From assembly GCA_023548195.1 (NCBI GenBank), contig JAJHZJ010000575.1, forward strand, positions 2,418,671 through 2,482,670: a DNA stretch of 64,000 bases, read 5' to 3'. A program made the translations under genes and the position numbers. Each line of letters opens with the position of its first letter. The first letter of the stretch is position 1. Shown piece after piece: positions 32,201 to 42,585 of this stretch. The notes below the pieces were generated by a model. That model saw only the letters and a program-made list of their open reading frames with translations, was not told the origin of the DNA and made no database searches. This stretch comes from Bettongia penicillata ogilbyi (lineage: Eukaryota > Chordata > Mammalia > Diprotodontia > Potoroidae).

Positions 32201-32613
32201 ATCACACTAAGAGCTCCTATTATAAGCAAAAAACAAAGCACAAATAAATCAATTAAAATCATATTTTACTGATCAGAAGCTCATCAATAGTTGCATCTCT
32301 CCATTGAACTACAAGAAGACACATGTCCTGGTGAAGGCTCAGTAGAGGAATGTTAGCAAGGTCTTCTTTGGGTAGCCAATCAATGGGCTGACTGAAAAAT
32401 TCACCTAAGTGGTCATGCTTTCTAAGTTCTAATTTATGACTACAGTTTCAAAGTCTTTCTGAAAAAATGAAGAATATTTACCTGATTAATTATTCCAATG
32501 GTTAAAACCTAAAATTTTGCTAATTAGAGGCCCTGCATTAAACCTCACTCACCCAGAAATGACTTTAATTTGATACAACAAACCCTTATTAAATACTTAC
32601 TGCATGTAGAGGC

Positions 32614-32835
32614 ATGTAGGTGCTACAGCGGTTAGAGCATTAGACCAGGAATCAGGAAAACCTGAGATTGAATCTGGTCTTACTTAGTATCTGTGTGACC
32701 CTGGACAAGTCACTTAACCATTGTCTGTAAAATGGGGATAATAACAGAACCTACTACCCAGCATTGTTGTGATGACAAAGTGAGATGATATTTGTAAAGA
32801 AGAATGCTATATAAATGCTAGTGATATTAAGGGCT
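32614..32835 (+). mobile_element. MIR/THER-type CORE-SINE, near full length
   Basis: GGTGCTACAGCGGTTAGAGC head, GAGATTGAATCTGGTC box, GTGACCCTGGACAAGTCACT, GTAAAATGGGGATAATAACA, AGCATTGTTGTGATGACAAA, ATGCTATATAAATGCTAG tail: complete order of a MIR-type SINE. Confidence 0.85.
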
Positions 32836-32955
32836 AGGAAGCATAATAGATAAAGCTGCAGAGTCAGAAAGGCTTGGATTTAAAGTGCTGACATATAATG
32901 GCTGTGAGACTCTGGACAAGTTGATGATCATCTCAGGACCCCTCAGGGCTACTCT
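32836..32955 (+). mobile_element. MIR3-like SINE fragment
   Basis: TAGATAAAGCTGCAGAGTCA, then GGCTGTGAGACTCTGGACAA. Confidence 0.5.
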
Positions 32956-33164
32956 CTAAGGCTAGAAGCTACATAGCAGGTACCTATCATTATTGGAGGA
33001 GGAAATATCCTCCCCAGAATTTAACTGCAATGAAGAACCACAGATCCAGTTCCCCTCCTTTCTCTCCTGCCTCACAAAAAGCGTTAGAACATCGCAAAAG
33101 ACACACAGAACATAATCCTTGACCAATAACAAACCCCTTCTATTCTGCTGCAGCGAAACCAAAT

Positions 33165-33370
33165 GCTAAGAGATATATGCAAAATATGTACAAAGTAAAC
33201 ATAAAGGCATTTCAGGGAGCAGTAATCACTAGGCCCTCAGTTAAGTCACGATATAGGAGATAGAACTTAACTGACCCTTAACAGGAGCGGGGGGATCCCA
33301 GAAGTAGAGGGAAGGAGTGATGGCATTACAGGCATGGGCTGGGGTTGAGGGTAGCATGGTGAATAGCCTG
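33165..33370 (-). mobile_element. L2 interior, minus strand
   Basis: ATGTACAAAGTAAACATAAA, then GGGAGCAGTAATCACTAGG, then GGCATTACAGGCATGGGC: blocks of the reversed L2 3' region. Confidence 0.45.
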
Positions 33371-33649
33371 AGATACAGCCAAAGGTTAAATCAGAGTCTC
33401 CTCCCTGGACTGGCTATAGTACTTTTAAGGTCATTATACCCCTGAATATTGTTTCACAAGCTCAAGAGGAGAGGCCATTTTTGTCAGCAGGAGGTATCTG
33501 TGAAATAGTGAATTATTCATATTTTTATGTCCATGTCCTAAATATCCCATTAGATTCAAGGTCCTTCTAGTAATTTTTATAACCAATACAAGAGCTATCA
33601 AATAAATATTCAGGCCTCAAGTGTTCCTATCTGTATCACCAAGTTGATG

Positions 33650-33825
33650 TTCCATTTGAGATCCCATCCCCCTTTCACCTAGTCCAACCTCATAATTTTA
33701 AAATAATGTCTGGAGCATTTGGGTGACCTGAAGATCACCCAAGTAGGCAGCAGCAGAGAGAGGATTGGAGCTCAGCTTCTGGGGTTCCAAATTGATTTTT
33801 CTTTCCACTATGTCAAGTCTCACAC
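33650..33825 (-). mobile_element. MIR-type SINE fragment
   Basis: TTCACCTAGTCCAACCTCAT, then GAGAGGATTGGAGCTCAGCT, then TTCTTTCCACTATGTCAAG. Confidence 0.45.
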
Positions 33826-33879
33826 GCAGTAGTGATGCTTGATGGGATAGCAGTTTCCTTATATAAAACATTGGATGGT

Positions 33880-35305
33880 GATGATTAACATGACTTTAAT
33901 TTTGTTACAATTTAATTATCTGGAATGCGTTTTGAATAACAGCTTATTCAGTTTTGAATTTTTTGTGTAGGGTAATATTTTTTGCCATTTTAAAAATTCT
34001 TTTGTTTTTGTCGAGCATTGATCAAAAAACACAGATTTACCTCTCAGAATGACAATCTACCCTGTTCTCAGAAGGGAGATGAATTTTATCTCTTGAGTCC
34101 AATTGATTTGAAATAAATATGTCCTTAAAATTATAATTCAGTATTCATAGGAAAAGTCAATCCATTATGAAAGCTACTTTTCCATCTCCCTATGAGAGCC
34201 ATGGGAGAGATTAGAATTTCTACTTGAATAGAAATTCCTATTCAATTTCTTAGCCCAGATGTCAAATTCATCTCTCACTTGTGACTTTCATGGAGAAGAT
34301 ATGATAGGTCTATTGGCAGAGGGAAGGCACTATATTTATAATTGTCGATGTTTTTATAGCAACAAGCTGCTGAATCTACAAAAGACAGCTCAGACTGACC
34401 CATTTGCCATTATCTGGTCATTTTCCTTAGCAGCAGTGGTTAACATCTTCTTACTCAACTTCACTTTTCTGGGCCTTTGTGTCTTTAGTGGTTAAGTCTC
34501 TTTATTAAAAGACAGAGAAATTTTATACAAAAAGAACAGACAACCTGTTAAAATTACATAGAAAGCAAAGAGACATGTCCCAAAAGGAAAAGGCATTTCA
34601 TGGAACATTTTAGTGAGTTGAAAGAGTCAATGCTGTGCTTCAAAAAGCTCTGAAGAAAATAAATCAGGGTTCTTGAATCTTTAGGAATCATCATTTTTAA
34701 ATTAAAAGTATGCATACTTAAACATAGATGCAGTGGTATCTAAAACAAGGCTGTACTAAGGAGGGCTCCAAGCATGGCTCGTCCTAGGATGCTCTCCATG
34801 TTCCAGCTCACCAAAGCTCTTCTTTCTTCACTGAAAGACTTCCTGAAATTCTGAGCCTCCAGGAAGAATCCTTTCCTAGGTGACTAAATGGGAATTTGAT
34901 ATTTTTCCACCTTACCACATTCTTTCAACACTTTCACTTGCTTATTTTCCTCATGTCATCCAACACTCCTTGGGCCTTTCCTCTAAAACTGCTTTAAGTA
35001 GATGTGTAGTCAGTTGTGGGACATTTTTATCATTGTTATATCGGTCCAAATTTTCCAGGCCCTCAGCCCCTAGGAGGCCTGTCCTAAAAGAAGAAATTGT
35101 CTCAGCTGGGGTTTAACGACTGGCATCTGTCCAGGAGCTGGATGTTCAGGCATTGGACTAGTCCCAGGGGTGCTACTGTGTCCCGGCCTTGGGTACAGTG
35201 TGGTTGCTTGGCCATGGACTCATGAGACCCCCAGGGAGGACTGCATTTTTCTTCTTGGCTGTTCCCCTAGAGGGCTGGTGGGTTAATGATGCTCCCAGAC
35301 ACGTA
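33880..35305. other. Mostly repeat-free AT-rich sequence
   Basis: No gene. Bases 33880-34180 are dense in ATTA/TAAT and CAATTG-type motifs and are a weak candidate for a conserved non-coding element. Bases 35130-35300 are GC-richer but have no recognisable feature. Confidence 0.35.
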
Positions 35306-35310
35306 CAGAC

Positions 35311-35362
35311 AACACACACACACGTGCGCGCGCACACACATATACACAGAGAAAGAGAGAGA
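35311..35362. repeat. CA/CG microsatellite
   Basis: CACACA, then GTGCGCGCGCACACACA, then GAGAGA. The alternating purine-pyrimidine CG core could adopt Z-DNA. Confidence 0.85.
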
Positions 35363-35434
35363 ATCCTGCAGCTGCGCTGATCTGTAGATTGAAATGTTCC
35401 AGGCTTTATTTTTTATTGCCCTTCTGTTCAACCC

Positions 35435-35530
35435 AGGGAACACTTATTAAGTATCTACTGTGTACTCTGAGCCCTGAGAGAAGAAAAGAAACAGTCCTTG
35501 CATCCAGGGAACTTACATTCCCCAGACTCC
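35435..35530 (-). mobile_element. L2 3' end, minus strand
   Basis: AACACTTATTAAGTATCTAC, then TGAGCCCTGAGAG, then AGTCCTTGCATCCAGGGAAC. Confidence 0.6.
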
Positions 35531-35579
35531 AGTCCATTACACAGCATCGGCATGGTCCTAAATGACCAACTTCAATCTA

Positions 35580-35955
35580 AAAGATTGGAAGCATGGGCAG
35601 ACATAGGGATGCAAAGTGAACAGAGCAGAACCCAGGAAAACAACATGCATGATGACTACAGCCCGTCCATAGAAAGGACCAGAACGCTAGATCATGTGGA
35701 TGACAAAGCCTGGAGAAGGCAATGTGAATGCTCCTTCCTCCCTTTCTGGCAGTCATATGGGATAAGGGCTTGGAACATTCCATCTAACACTGGACTTGGC
35801 TGATATTACCTTCGCCAAAGTGCTTGGCTTTTTTCTCCTTTTTCTTTTAAATTCTTGGTTCTAAGAAATGGCTTTCTGAGTCAGCACAGGGTGGGAGGGA
35901 TAAATTAGAAAACAAATATGACATAAAAACAAGAGTTAACAGGAAAAATGAAAAC
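35580..35955 (+). mobile_element. L1 3' end of a different subfamily
   Basis: GATGCAAAGTGAACAGAGCA, then CCAGGAAAACAACATGCATG, then AAATTCTTGGTTCTAAGAAA, then GACATAAAAACAAGAGTTAA. The 3' UTR differs from the copies at 16633 and 26663, so a separate L1 lineage is likely. Confidence 0.6.
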
Positions 35956-36084
35956 AAATCTGGCTGCAGGCAGACTATGTGGATGGAAATGGTATGGGAA
36001 ACATCTATCTTGATCCCCCTTGAAGCTAGTACATTTCTACTGTACTGATTTCTCTTGATCCTAACAGTTATTTTAGAGCCAGGC

Positions 36085-36340
36085 GTACTTAGTTTATAAC
36101 CTTTTCTGTATCATGGACTTCTCTGGGAAAGCCTATGGACCCTGCTCAGGATCAGCCTTTAAATGCATAAAATACATGAGTTTACAAAGGAAATAAATTC
36201 TACTGAATAGTTGTCAAAACTAGATATGTGTGTATATACATACATACACATATGTGCATATACATATATCCGTATGTGTGCATATGTGTGTATGTATGTA
36301 TATTCCGAGTTTTTAGAATCCAAGCAAAGAACCCCTGTTT
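36085..36340 (-). mobile_element. DNA-transposon relic containing a microsatellite
   Basis: ATCATGGACTTCTCTGGGAA, AATGCATAAAATACATGAGT and AAGAACCCCTGTTTT are the family blocks on the minus strand. A TA/TG tract (36223-36304) has grown inside the copy. Confidence 0.5.
36223..36304. repeat. TA/TG/CA microsatellite
   Basis: Imperfect ATATGTGTGTATACATAC-type tract of about 80 bp. Confidence 0.9.
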
Positions 36341-36460
36341 TATAGGAAAGTTATTGGGTGATCTTGAGTAAGTCAAATTTACCTTTCCAAGACCCAGTTT
36401 CCCCTATCTGTAAAATGAAGTGGTTGGTCCCTTCCAGCTCAAAATCCATGATCCTTTCTA
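36335..36460 (+). mobile_element. MIR3-like SINE fragment
   Basis: GGGTGATCTTGAGTAAGTCA, then ATCTGTAAAATGAAGTGGTT, then CCCTTCCAGCTCAAAATCCA. Confidence 0.7.
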
Positions 36461-36544
36461 TGGTATTTCATCCCTGTAGGTATGTATGGAAGATATTGCT
36501 ACATATTTTGACAAATGAGCAAAGTAAAGGTTGAACCTATTTCT

Positions 36545-36872
36545 TCACCAGCCTCACCACCACCACCACCTACCACTGACCAACTGCCACCAAAGAGCAG
36601 GTCAGCTCAAGAGCCCTAGGATTAACAGGACTCCCCATACCACATCTCTACCAGCAAGCAGCCTGCCCCATATCCCAGTTCATTAACTACCAACTCTGCT
36701 GCCAGCCTAGCAACCGCCCTTGTGGACATCAGACCTGTCCCCACTTCCTTAGCAGTTAGAGCTATTGAAGACCTGAAAAAATGTTCTTGACACCCAAGTC
36801 CTTGGCATTGTCAAGTGGTTGAAGATTAGAAATTGATATGATTTTTCAAGAGAAATGATGAGACAGAATCAT
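36545..36872 (+). pseudogene. Processed-pseudogene fragment of a Y-box (cold-shock domain) gene
   Basis: Conceptual translation gives, across frame breaks: an ACC run (Thr repeat) at about 36550-36568; a PPKSRSAQ block; NSAASLATA at about 36697-36723; E-D-L-K-K at about 36767-36781; QVLGIVKWLKIRN*YDF at about 36796-36846; and KRNDETE after that. The last blocks match the start of a Y-box cold-shock domain ([20 protein letters not shown]), including the RNP1-like region, which is damaged. The Thr run and ASLATA suggest YBX3 rather than YBX1. No introns separate N-terminal and domain sequence, as expected for a retrocopy. The copy stops near 36872, where an L2 tail begins; no poly(A) is seen. 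Y-box proteins bind RNA and DNA; this copy cannot be functional. Confidence 0.6.
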
Positions 36873-36874
36873 CA

Positions 36875-36960
36875 TACAGTAAGGTCCTTGAGGGCAGAGC
36901 CCTGCTCACTTTTGTTCTCTGGTCCCCAGTACTTAGCACAGTGTTTAGTATACAACAGGG
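36875..36960 (+). mobile_element. L2 3' end
   Basis: GTCCTTGAGGGCAGAGCCCT, then GGTCCCCAGTACTTAGCACA. Confidence 0.7.
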
Positions 36961-37014
36961 ACTCTGTCCTGGCTGTTCCTCTCCAGACTCTTTGCTGGAT
37001 CTTGATCTAAGTGT

Positions 37015-38385
37015 GTTCCAATAACTGGTGACCACAGGTATTCTGCACGGCTCTGTCCTGGACTCTCCTCTCTTCTCTCTACATTATTTGACTTCATGAC
37101 CTCACCTGGTCTCATGGACTCAATGATCATCTCTCTGCAGATGATCCTCAGGGCTTCCTGCCTGTCCAGTCCTAATCTGTCTCCTAACCTCCAGGCTCTC
37201 ATTGCCAATTGCATGTGGACATTTTGAACTCGACACATCAAAAACTAAACTCATTTTTTTCTCCAAAGTTCTTCCCTCTTCTCAACTTTCCTATTCCTAT
37301 TGAGGATCCCACCAGCTTCCCAGTGACCCAGGCTTACAAAACCTTGGTGTCATCCTTAGCTCCCCACTCTCTCACCCTCACTATACAATCCATTGCCAAC
37401 TGGGTGGCATAGTGGATATTAAGGACTGGACCTGGAGTCAGGAAAACTCATCTTCCTGGATTCAAATCTAGCCTGAAACACTTACTAGCTGTGTGACCCT
37501 GGACAAGTCACTTTACCCTGTTTGCCCCAGTTTCCTCATCTATAAAATGAGCTGAAGATAGAAATGGCAAACCACTCCAGTATCTCTGCTAAGAAAACCC
37601 CAAATGGAATCACAAAGAGTCAGATATGATTGACAACAAGATTATTTCTCTCCACATAAGATGTTTTGTATACCTTGTTTTCTCCCCTAACACTGACACC
37701 AGCTGGGTGTAGGCTCTCATTACCTCATGTCTGTACTATTGCAGCAGTCTCCTAGTATGTTTCCATGCCTCTAATCTCTCTCCTACATTCGTCTACACTC
37801 CACTTAGCCATCAAATTGATTTTTGCAAAGTTCACATTTGACCATGTCATTCCCTATTAAATAAACTCCAGGGACTCTTTCTCACCTTGATTTTCAAATA
37901 TTAATCCTTTGACTGGCATTCAAAGGTCTTTAAACACCCACACTTTCCTCCACTTCATTCCAACCCTTTTCATTCCCTTCTCCCGCTTTGTTGGCAATGC
38001 AGTGACAAGGGCCTCCCTACTGATCCCCACATAAGACTCTCCATTTCCTGATCCCTTGTGTCTTTTTTCTGGTCAATAATATTCTCTCTCATTTTCTCTA
38101 TCTGCCCAGTGTCCAAGGCATCCATCAAGAGTCAGTTAAGACCTTACATTCTACAGGAAGCCTTTGGGGATCTCCATTAATTGGAATATTCTCTCTCTTT
38201 GGATTCTCTCCAGTTTACCCCATTTATATCTTATTTGTTTCCATTTGTATGTCATCTCCCTCACCCCCACCAATAGACTATGACCTCTTTGAGGACAGGG
38301 ACTATCTTTTGCCCTTTTTTGTTTCCTCAGGGTTTATCGCAGTACCTGACATATAGTAGGTGCTTCATAAATGTTTGACTTGACC
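37015..38385 (+). mobile_element. Long L2 LINE 3' region, interrupted by a SINE
   Basis: Over 1.1 kb of L2 in sense order: CTGTCCTGGACTCTCCTCTC and GACTCAATGATCATCTCTCT (the polymerase-end coding region), GACATTTTGAACTCGACACA, CTTGGTGTCATCCTTAGCTC, then after the SINE TGTACTATTGCAGCAGTCTC, TTTGACCATGTCATTCCCTA, CTACAGGAAGCCTTTGGGGA, and the tail CTTTGAGGACAGGGACTATC with GGTGCTTCATAAATG. Stops throughout. The most complete L2 in the window. Confidence 0.85.
37401..37640 (+). mobile_element. Marsupial CORE-SINE inserted in L2, near full length
   Basis: TGGGTGGCATAGTGGATATT head, CTGGATTCAAATCTAGCC box, GTTTCCTCATCTATAAAATG, GGCAAACCACTCCAGTATCT, ATCACAAAGAGTCAGATATG. L2 sequence on both sides is collinear, so the SINE is younger than the L2. 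Confidence 0.88.
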
Positions 38386-38965
38386 AGATTGTCTCTTCAA
38401 TATGAGGCATTCTGGCATTTCTGCCACCAGAGTTGCCAGGGACATGTTTTTCTCCACTCCTCACCATGGATCTGTGGGAGTTTCAGCAGAAGAAAGGCAA
38501 CTTCCAAGCTCTGTAAGGGAGATTTGGGGAACTGTAGTCTAATTAGCTATACCTGCTGTGCTAATCACAGAATGATAAAACGACGTTCCTCCTCCTTCTA
38601 TCCTTTCCATCACTCAGTACCCTGCATGCATTCTGCTTGGGGACACTTTCTAGCTATCAGTCTAAACAGCAGCCTGTCACTTGTGTATATTTATACTTTG
38701 ATTTGCTCTGCCCCCTCCTTCTTATTAGACTCTAAACTCCAAGCAAGCAGAAATCCATTAATTATCCTCTGGGTTCCTTTCCCTCACCAACTAGTTCACA
38801 GTCTGTATATAGAGGGCTGTGAAAAAAAAAGGCATGGATATATTTCACATACCTGAGCACCGCACAAGGCTAATTCATAAATAAGTCACAGTTCATTCTG
38901 GGAGAAGGTTCCAAGGCTTATCTCACAATAATTCTGTGAAGAGCCCGGCTCATCCACTCACCTCA
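38386..38965. other. No gene; chance open frame
   Basis: A 161-codon plus-strand frame (38371-38856) begins within the last bases of the L2 tail. Its product has no recognisable domain and a low-specificity mix of Ser, His, Cys and Leu. I treat it as chance. Confidence 0.45.
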
Positions 38966-38970
38966 CTCTT

Positions 38971-39262
38971 GTTACTGCTCAGTCATTTCAGCATTCAGTC
39001 TTAGATAAGATAAACTTCTTCTGTTTTTATTTAATGATTTTAGTCCTGACCCCATTTGGGATTTTTTGGAAAGGATACTAGAGTGGTTTACCATTGCCTT
39101 TTCCAACTCATTTTACAGATGAGGAAACTGAGGCAAATAGGGTGAAGTGACTTGCCCAGGGTCACACCCCTAGTAAGTGTCTGAGGCCAGACTGAACTCA
39201 CACACATGAGTCTTCCTGACTCCAGGCCAGGCACTCTATTCACTGTGCCACCTAGCTACCCT
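38971..39262 (-). mobile_element. Marsupial CORE-SINE with an insertion in its tail
   Basis: Tail GTTACTGCTCAGTCATTTCA, about 50 bp of extra sequence (about 38993-39045), then CCTGACCCCATTTGGGATTT, CATTTTACAGATGAGGAAAC, CTTGCCCAGGGTCACACC, CCACCTAGCTACC. Confidence 0.82.
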
Positions 39263-40515
39263 CACCCTAATTTACAGATGAAAAAATGAATGACTTGGAG
39301 AAGTGAAGCTATGTGAACAAAGAATCCAAGGCTGTAACCCTTTCTTTCTTGCCTCCCCTCACCCATCTGTGCCCCTTCCCCACTCATCAAGAACCTAAAG
39401 ACCTTAGAGGATTGATTGAAGATGTGGCGTCTCCTAAACACACCATATCTGTTTGAAGGCAACCCCTGAAATTGTTTCAGAGAAGTTGAGAGATTGAAGC
39501 TTTGGCCATCATGAATTGAATGGTGTGAGAGGGAAGTTTCTAACCCTAACATGGAAATTTAAACTTGTTCCTTTGTCAATTATTTTTCCAGAAAATCTGA
39601 AATACAGATAATATTCTTAACTGAGACACTCCCTCATTTAGTAGAAAAAGTCTTGTTGAGTTATAAATGGAAAAGTCAAATAATGGTGCTTTAGCAAGAC
39701 AGGCTAAGAGGTTTCCTCCCTTGGTGTTGAAGGAGTGCCCTGCTCCTGACCTTGCCATCATGTACACTCTAGTCCAAATGACTCATACTCCTCTTAACAA
39801 GAAAATGCAAGCAAAGAAAGAGTTATTTTTTATTCCTGAACTCGATACAAGTAATACTGGTTTTTTAAAGCGAAACTAACCAAAAATACCGGTCTTATTT
39901 TTGCTCAGACTTCATTGGATTCTATGGGGGGAAACTACCAAAGAACATCCCTTTTCTTTCCAAATCAGAATTCTAACTGATAACCAGAATCCTGAAAATC
40001 CACAGTCCAGCCTTCTGAATCACTGCCAAGAATGGAGAGTTGGGTTACCTTAAGTGGGGTCCAATGGACTAGTAATCCTCTGGGTATTTAAAAATGTAGA
40101 AAAGCAAGAACCTATCTATCCCAAATGGGCAAAACTCTGACCCATTTGGCCTTTCTTTCAATTACATTACAAATAAAGCTCTGTTTATCTCATTGTTCAA
40201 AGCAAATACTTTGACTACCCAAGAAAGACAAAATACCCTGGCAAGCGTCTATTAAATGTCTACCCATTAAGACTGATGCAGTTAAACCACTGATGGGAGA
40301 AATGGGTGAAAGCTTCCTTGAAATTGGGCAGGCTCCTTTCAAAGAGGGTAGGGCAAGAACCCAATGTCATTTGTACCTATTTGACATTTGGGATTTTTAT
40401 TTTGCTCATTTTTCATCACAGTAAACTTTTGTAAGGTTGCTGAAAAGTGGAAAGAAAAGCTTAAAAGTGGGATTATAGAATCTAAGCAATAAATGGTAGC
40501 AAAGAGAAGATGTGA
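39263..40515. other. No recognisable gene or repeat
   Basis: Unique-looking sequence; frames up to 96 codons without domains. Confidence 0.4.
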
Positions 40516-40519
40516 GATA

Positions 40520-40660
40520 CCCAACCTAACCTCAAAGATCAATTTGTCTAACACTTTATTTTATAGATGAGGAAACTGAGGCAAGAGCCAAGCAACTTGT
40601 CCAAAATTGCACTGATGCTAAGTCTCATCAAATACTGAACCACTACATTCAGGGCTTTTT
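40520..40660 (-). mobile_element. MIR-type SINE fragment
   Basis: TTATTTTATAGATGAGGAAA, then CTGAGGCAAGAGCCAAGCAA. Confidence 0.6.
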
Positions 40661-41195
40661 TGAGAGATATCACTAGATAGAAGGGAGATGAATTCCTGAA
40701 GGAAGTCTAAGGACAGAAAAATAGTATTTAGAAATGGGAAGAAGGAAATGAATAAAATAGATGAATACTCCTAGGTGGATGAAAAGTTTGCTTGAACCCC
40801 AATTTAATCAGTGGGGTGATAAATGGTAACTAGCTATGATTAAATCTTACAAAGGAGGAATAAGGGAATGCAGACTATAGGTAACTGTTGGGTCAACCTG
40901 AGACTTTGCAACTTTTCTCCATTAGTTTTCTTTCATGCTCTCTGTACCAAGGCTGTAGATTTCTGTTACTTCAGTGGGGCTCATGGGATCTGTGACTTTT
41001 TCCAAGTAGATGCTACTCTCTCTAATAACACTGATCGCAACCCCTCTACGGCTTGAAGTGGTGGTTGGTCCTCAAGAGTATGACTGTACATTCCACTAAG
41101 CTCAACCTGGCCTTGGCTATGATGATTCTAAATTAATAGATATATCATATGGATCACTGGATCCCTACCTGAAGACTTTTCAGCTTCGTAGAGCT
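40661..41195. other. No recognisable gene or repeat
   Basis: Unique-looking, short frames only. Confidence 0.4.
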
Positions 41196-41202
41196 CTCTT
41201 GG

Positions 41203-41445
41203 TAGGGCAGCCAGGTGGTACAGTGCTGCCTAGAAGGTGGAGTCAGTTAAGATTCATCTTCTGGAGTTCAAATCTTATCTCAGACACTAGTGGTGTGACC
41301 CTGAGTTTAACTCTGTTTGCCTCAGTTTCTTCATCTGTAAAATGAACTGGATAAGGAAAAGGCAAACCACTCCAGTACCTTCACCAAGAAAACCCCAAAC
41401 AGGGTCCTGAACAGTTGAATAGGACTGTAAAAACAATTAAACACA
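41203..41445 (+). mobile_element. Marsupial CORE-SINE with BovB-type tail
   Basis: GGGCAGCCAGGTGGTACAGT, CTGGAGTTCAAATCTTATCT, GTTTCTTCATCTGTAAAATG, GGCAAACCACTCCAGTACCT, then a decayed AGGACTGTAAAAACAATT end. Confidence 0.82.
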
Positions 41446-41559
41446 TTAATATCTGAAGTATAACATGAAGTGTTTCTCTTTTTGAGATGATTTTTAACTA
41501 CTTTTCTCTCTTTGGAACTTTTAGCTTCTAAGCATATAAAGTATAGCTTTTCCTAACCA

Positions 41560-41935
41560 TCTATTTTAAATAAGATTTTCCTGTTAATCGGTTTAAAACT
41601 ATTTTAAATTCACCATACAAATGAGGGGGAAATACTGATTCTAGCATTCTTTCTCTGCCCCCTAAATCTATTTAGTATTTATCATTTCTCTGATGCCAGT
41701 TCCTTGATCAGCCCTTCCAACCTGCCCTTAAATAAATTGTAGCAATGAAATATGAAAGCTTGCTTTCTAATTGGAGCTTTTATTCCTGCTGTGTAGCTCA
41801 ATGAAAGAAATACAATTTCAATTAAGCAATTACATAAAGAGTTAGTTGAAAGCCCCAATGATGCCAGAATCTCTCTCCATGGTTTTTCCCAGCCCTCATT
41901 GACCAAACTTGAATTTCCTCCTTTCATACTTTGAG
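41560..41935. other. Candidate conserved non-coding element
   Basis: Repeat-free, with clustered homeodomain-like motifs: TTTCTAATTGGAG, TTTCAATTAAGCAATTACAT, and TGTTAATCGG at its left edge. It shows no decay pattern of known repeats. Conservation cannot be tested here. Confidence 0.3.
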
Positions 41936-42485
41936 CTCTGGCAGAGTGGATCTCTCCATATTGCCACTCATGGAATGGAGCATCACCACATGAGACGTAA
42001 TTTTGTATTCATCCTCGCCTCCTAGCTTCAATGCCTGTGACAAGGACAGAATAGGGAGCCGCAAGAGGCATGACATTTTCAATTTTTCATCAAAGCTGGG
42101 CAGTCATTAGCCCTGTGATGATAGGGAAATGACTTTATTCTTACAGTGCAAGCCAAACTCATACTTGAATTAGCCCTGAAAAGTAACACCCTTCTTTTTG
42201 TGTTCACTGATTCCTACAAGAGTGGTAGGTACCTCATGACACAGAGCCAGGATTGGATCCTGCAGAACAGGCTCAGTGGCTGAGTTAAGACAACTCCAGA
42301 AATAGTAGACAGACATCAAAGTTCGTGGAAGAAGCAGGTCCCTTCCAGATTCCAGACCACCTGCCTTTTAGTACCACGGTTAGGGTTTTCCATGCAGCTC
42401 CCTAAGCTATCCTTGAGGGCAATCATTCAGCCTTCAAACAATCAGATTCAATCATTCCTTGTTTCCCCCAACTGAGAAGAAAGGA
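41936..42485. other. No recognisable gene
   Basis: Unique-looking sequence; a weak MIR resemblance at about 42105-42140 is not called. Confidence 0.35.
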
Positions 42486-42489
42486 CAAA

Positions 42490-42585
42490 GGTTGGTTGGT
42501 TCGATTGTTTTTGCCTTGTATCCCCAGGGTTTAGCACGGTGCCTAGGTCAGTGTAAGTGCTTAATAAATGGGTGTTTACAACTGT
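42490..42585 (+). mobile_element. L2 3' end
   Basis: GCCTTGTATCCCCAGGGTTT, AGCACGGTGCCTAGGTC, AGTGCTTAATAAATGGGTG. Confidence 0.7.

Noticed and set aside
38371..38856. 161-codon plus-strand open frame
   Set aside because: It starts within an L2 tail, has no recognisable domain or codon pattern, and one such chance frame is plausible in 64 kb.
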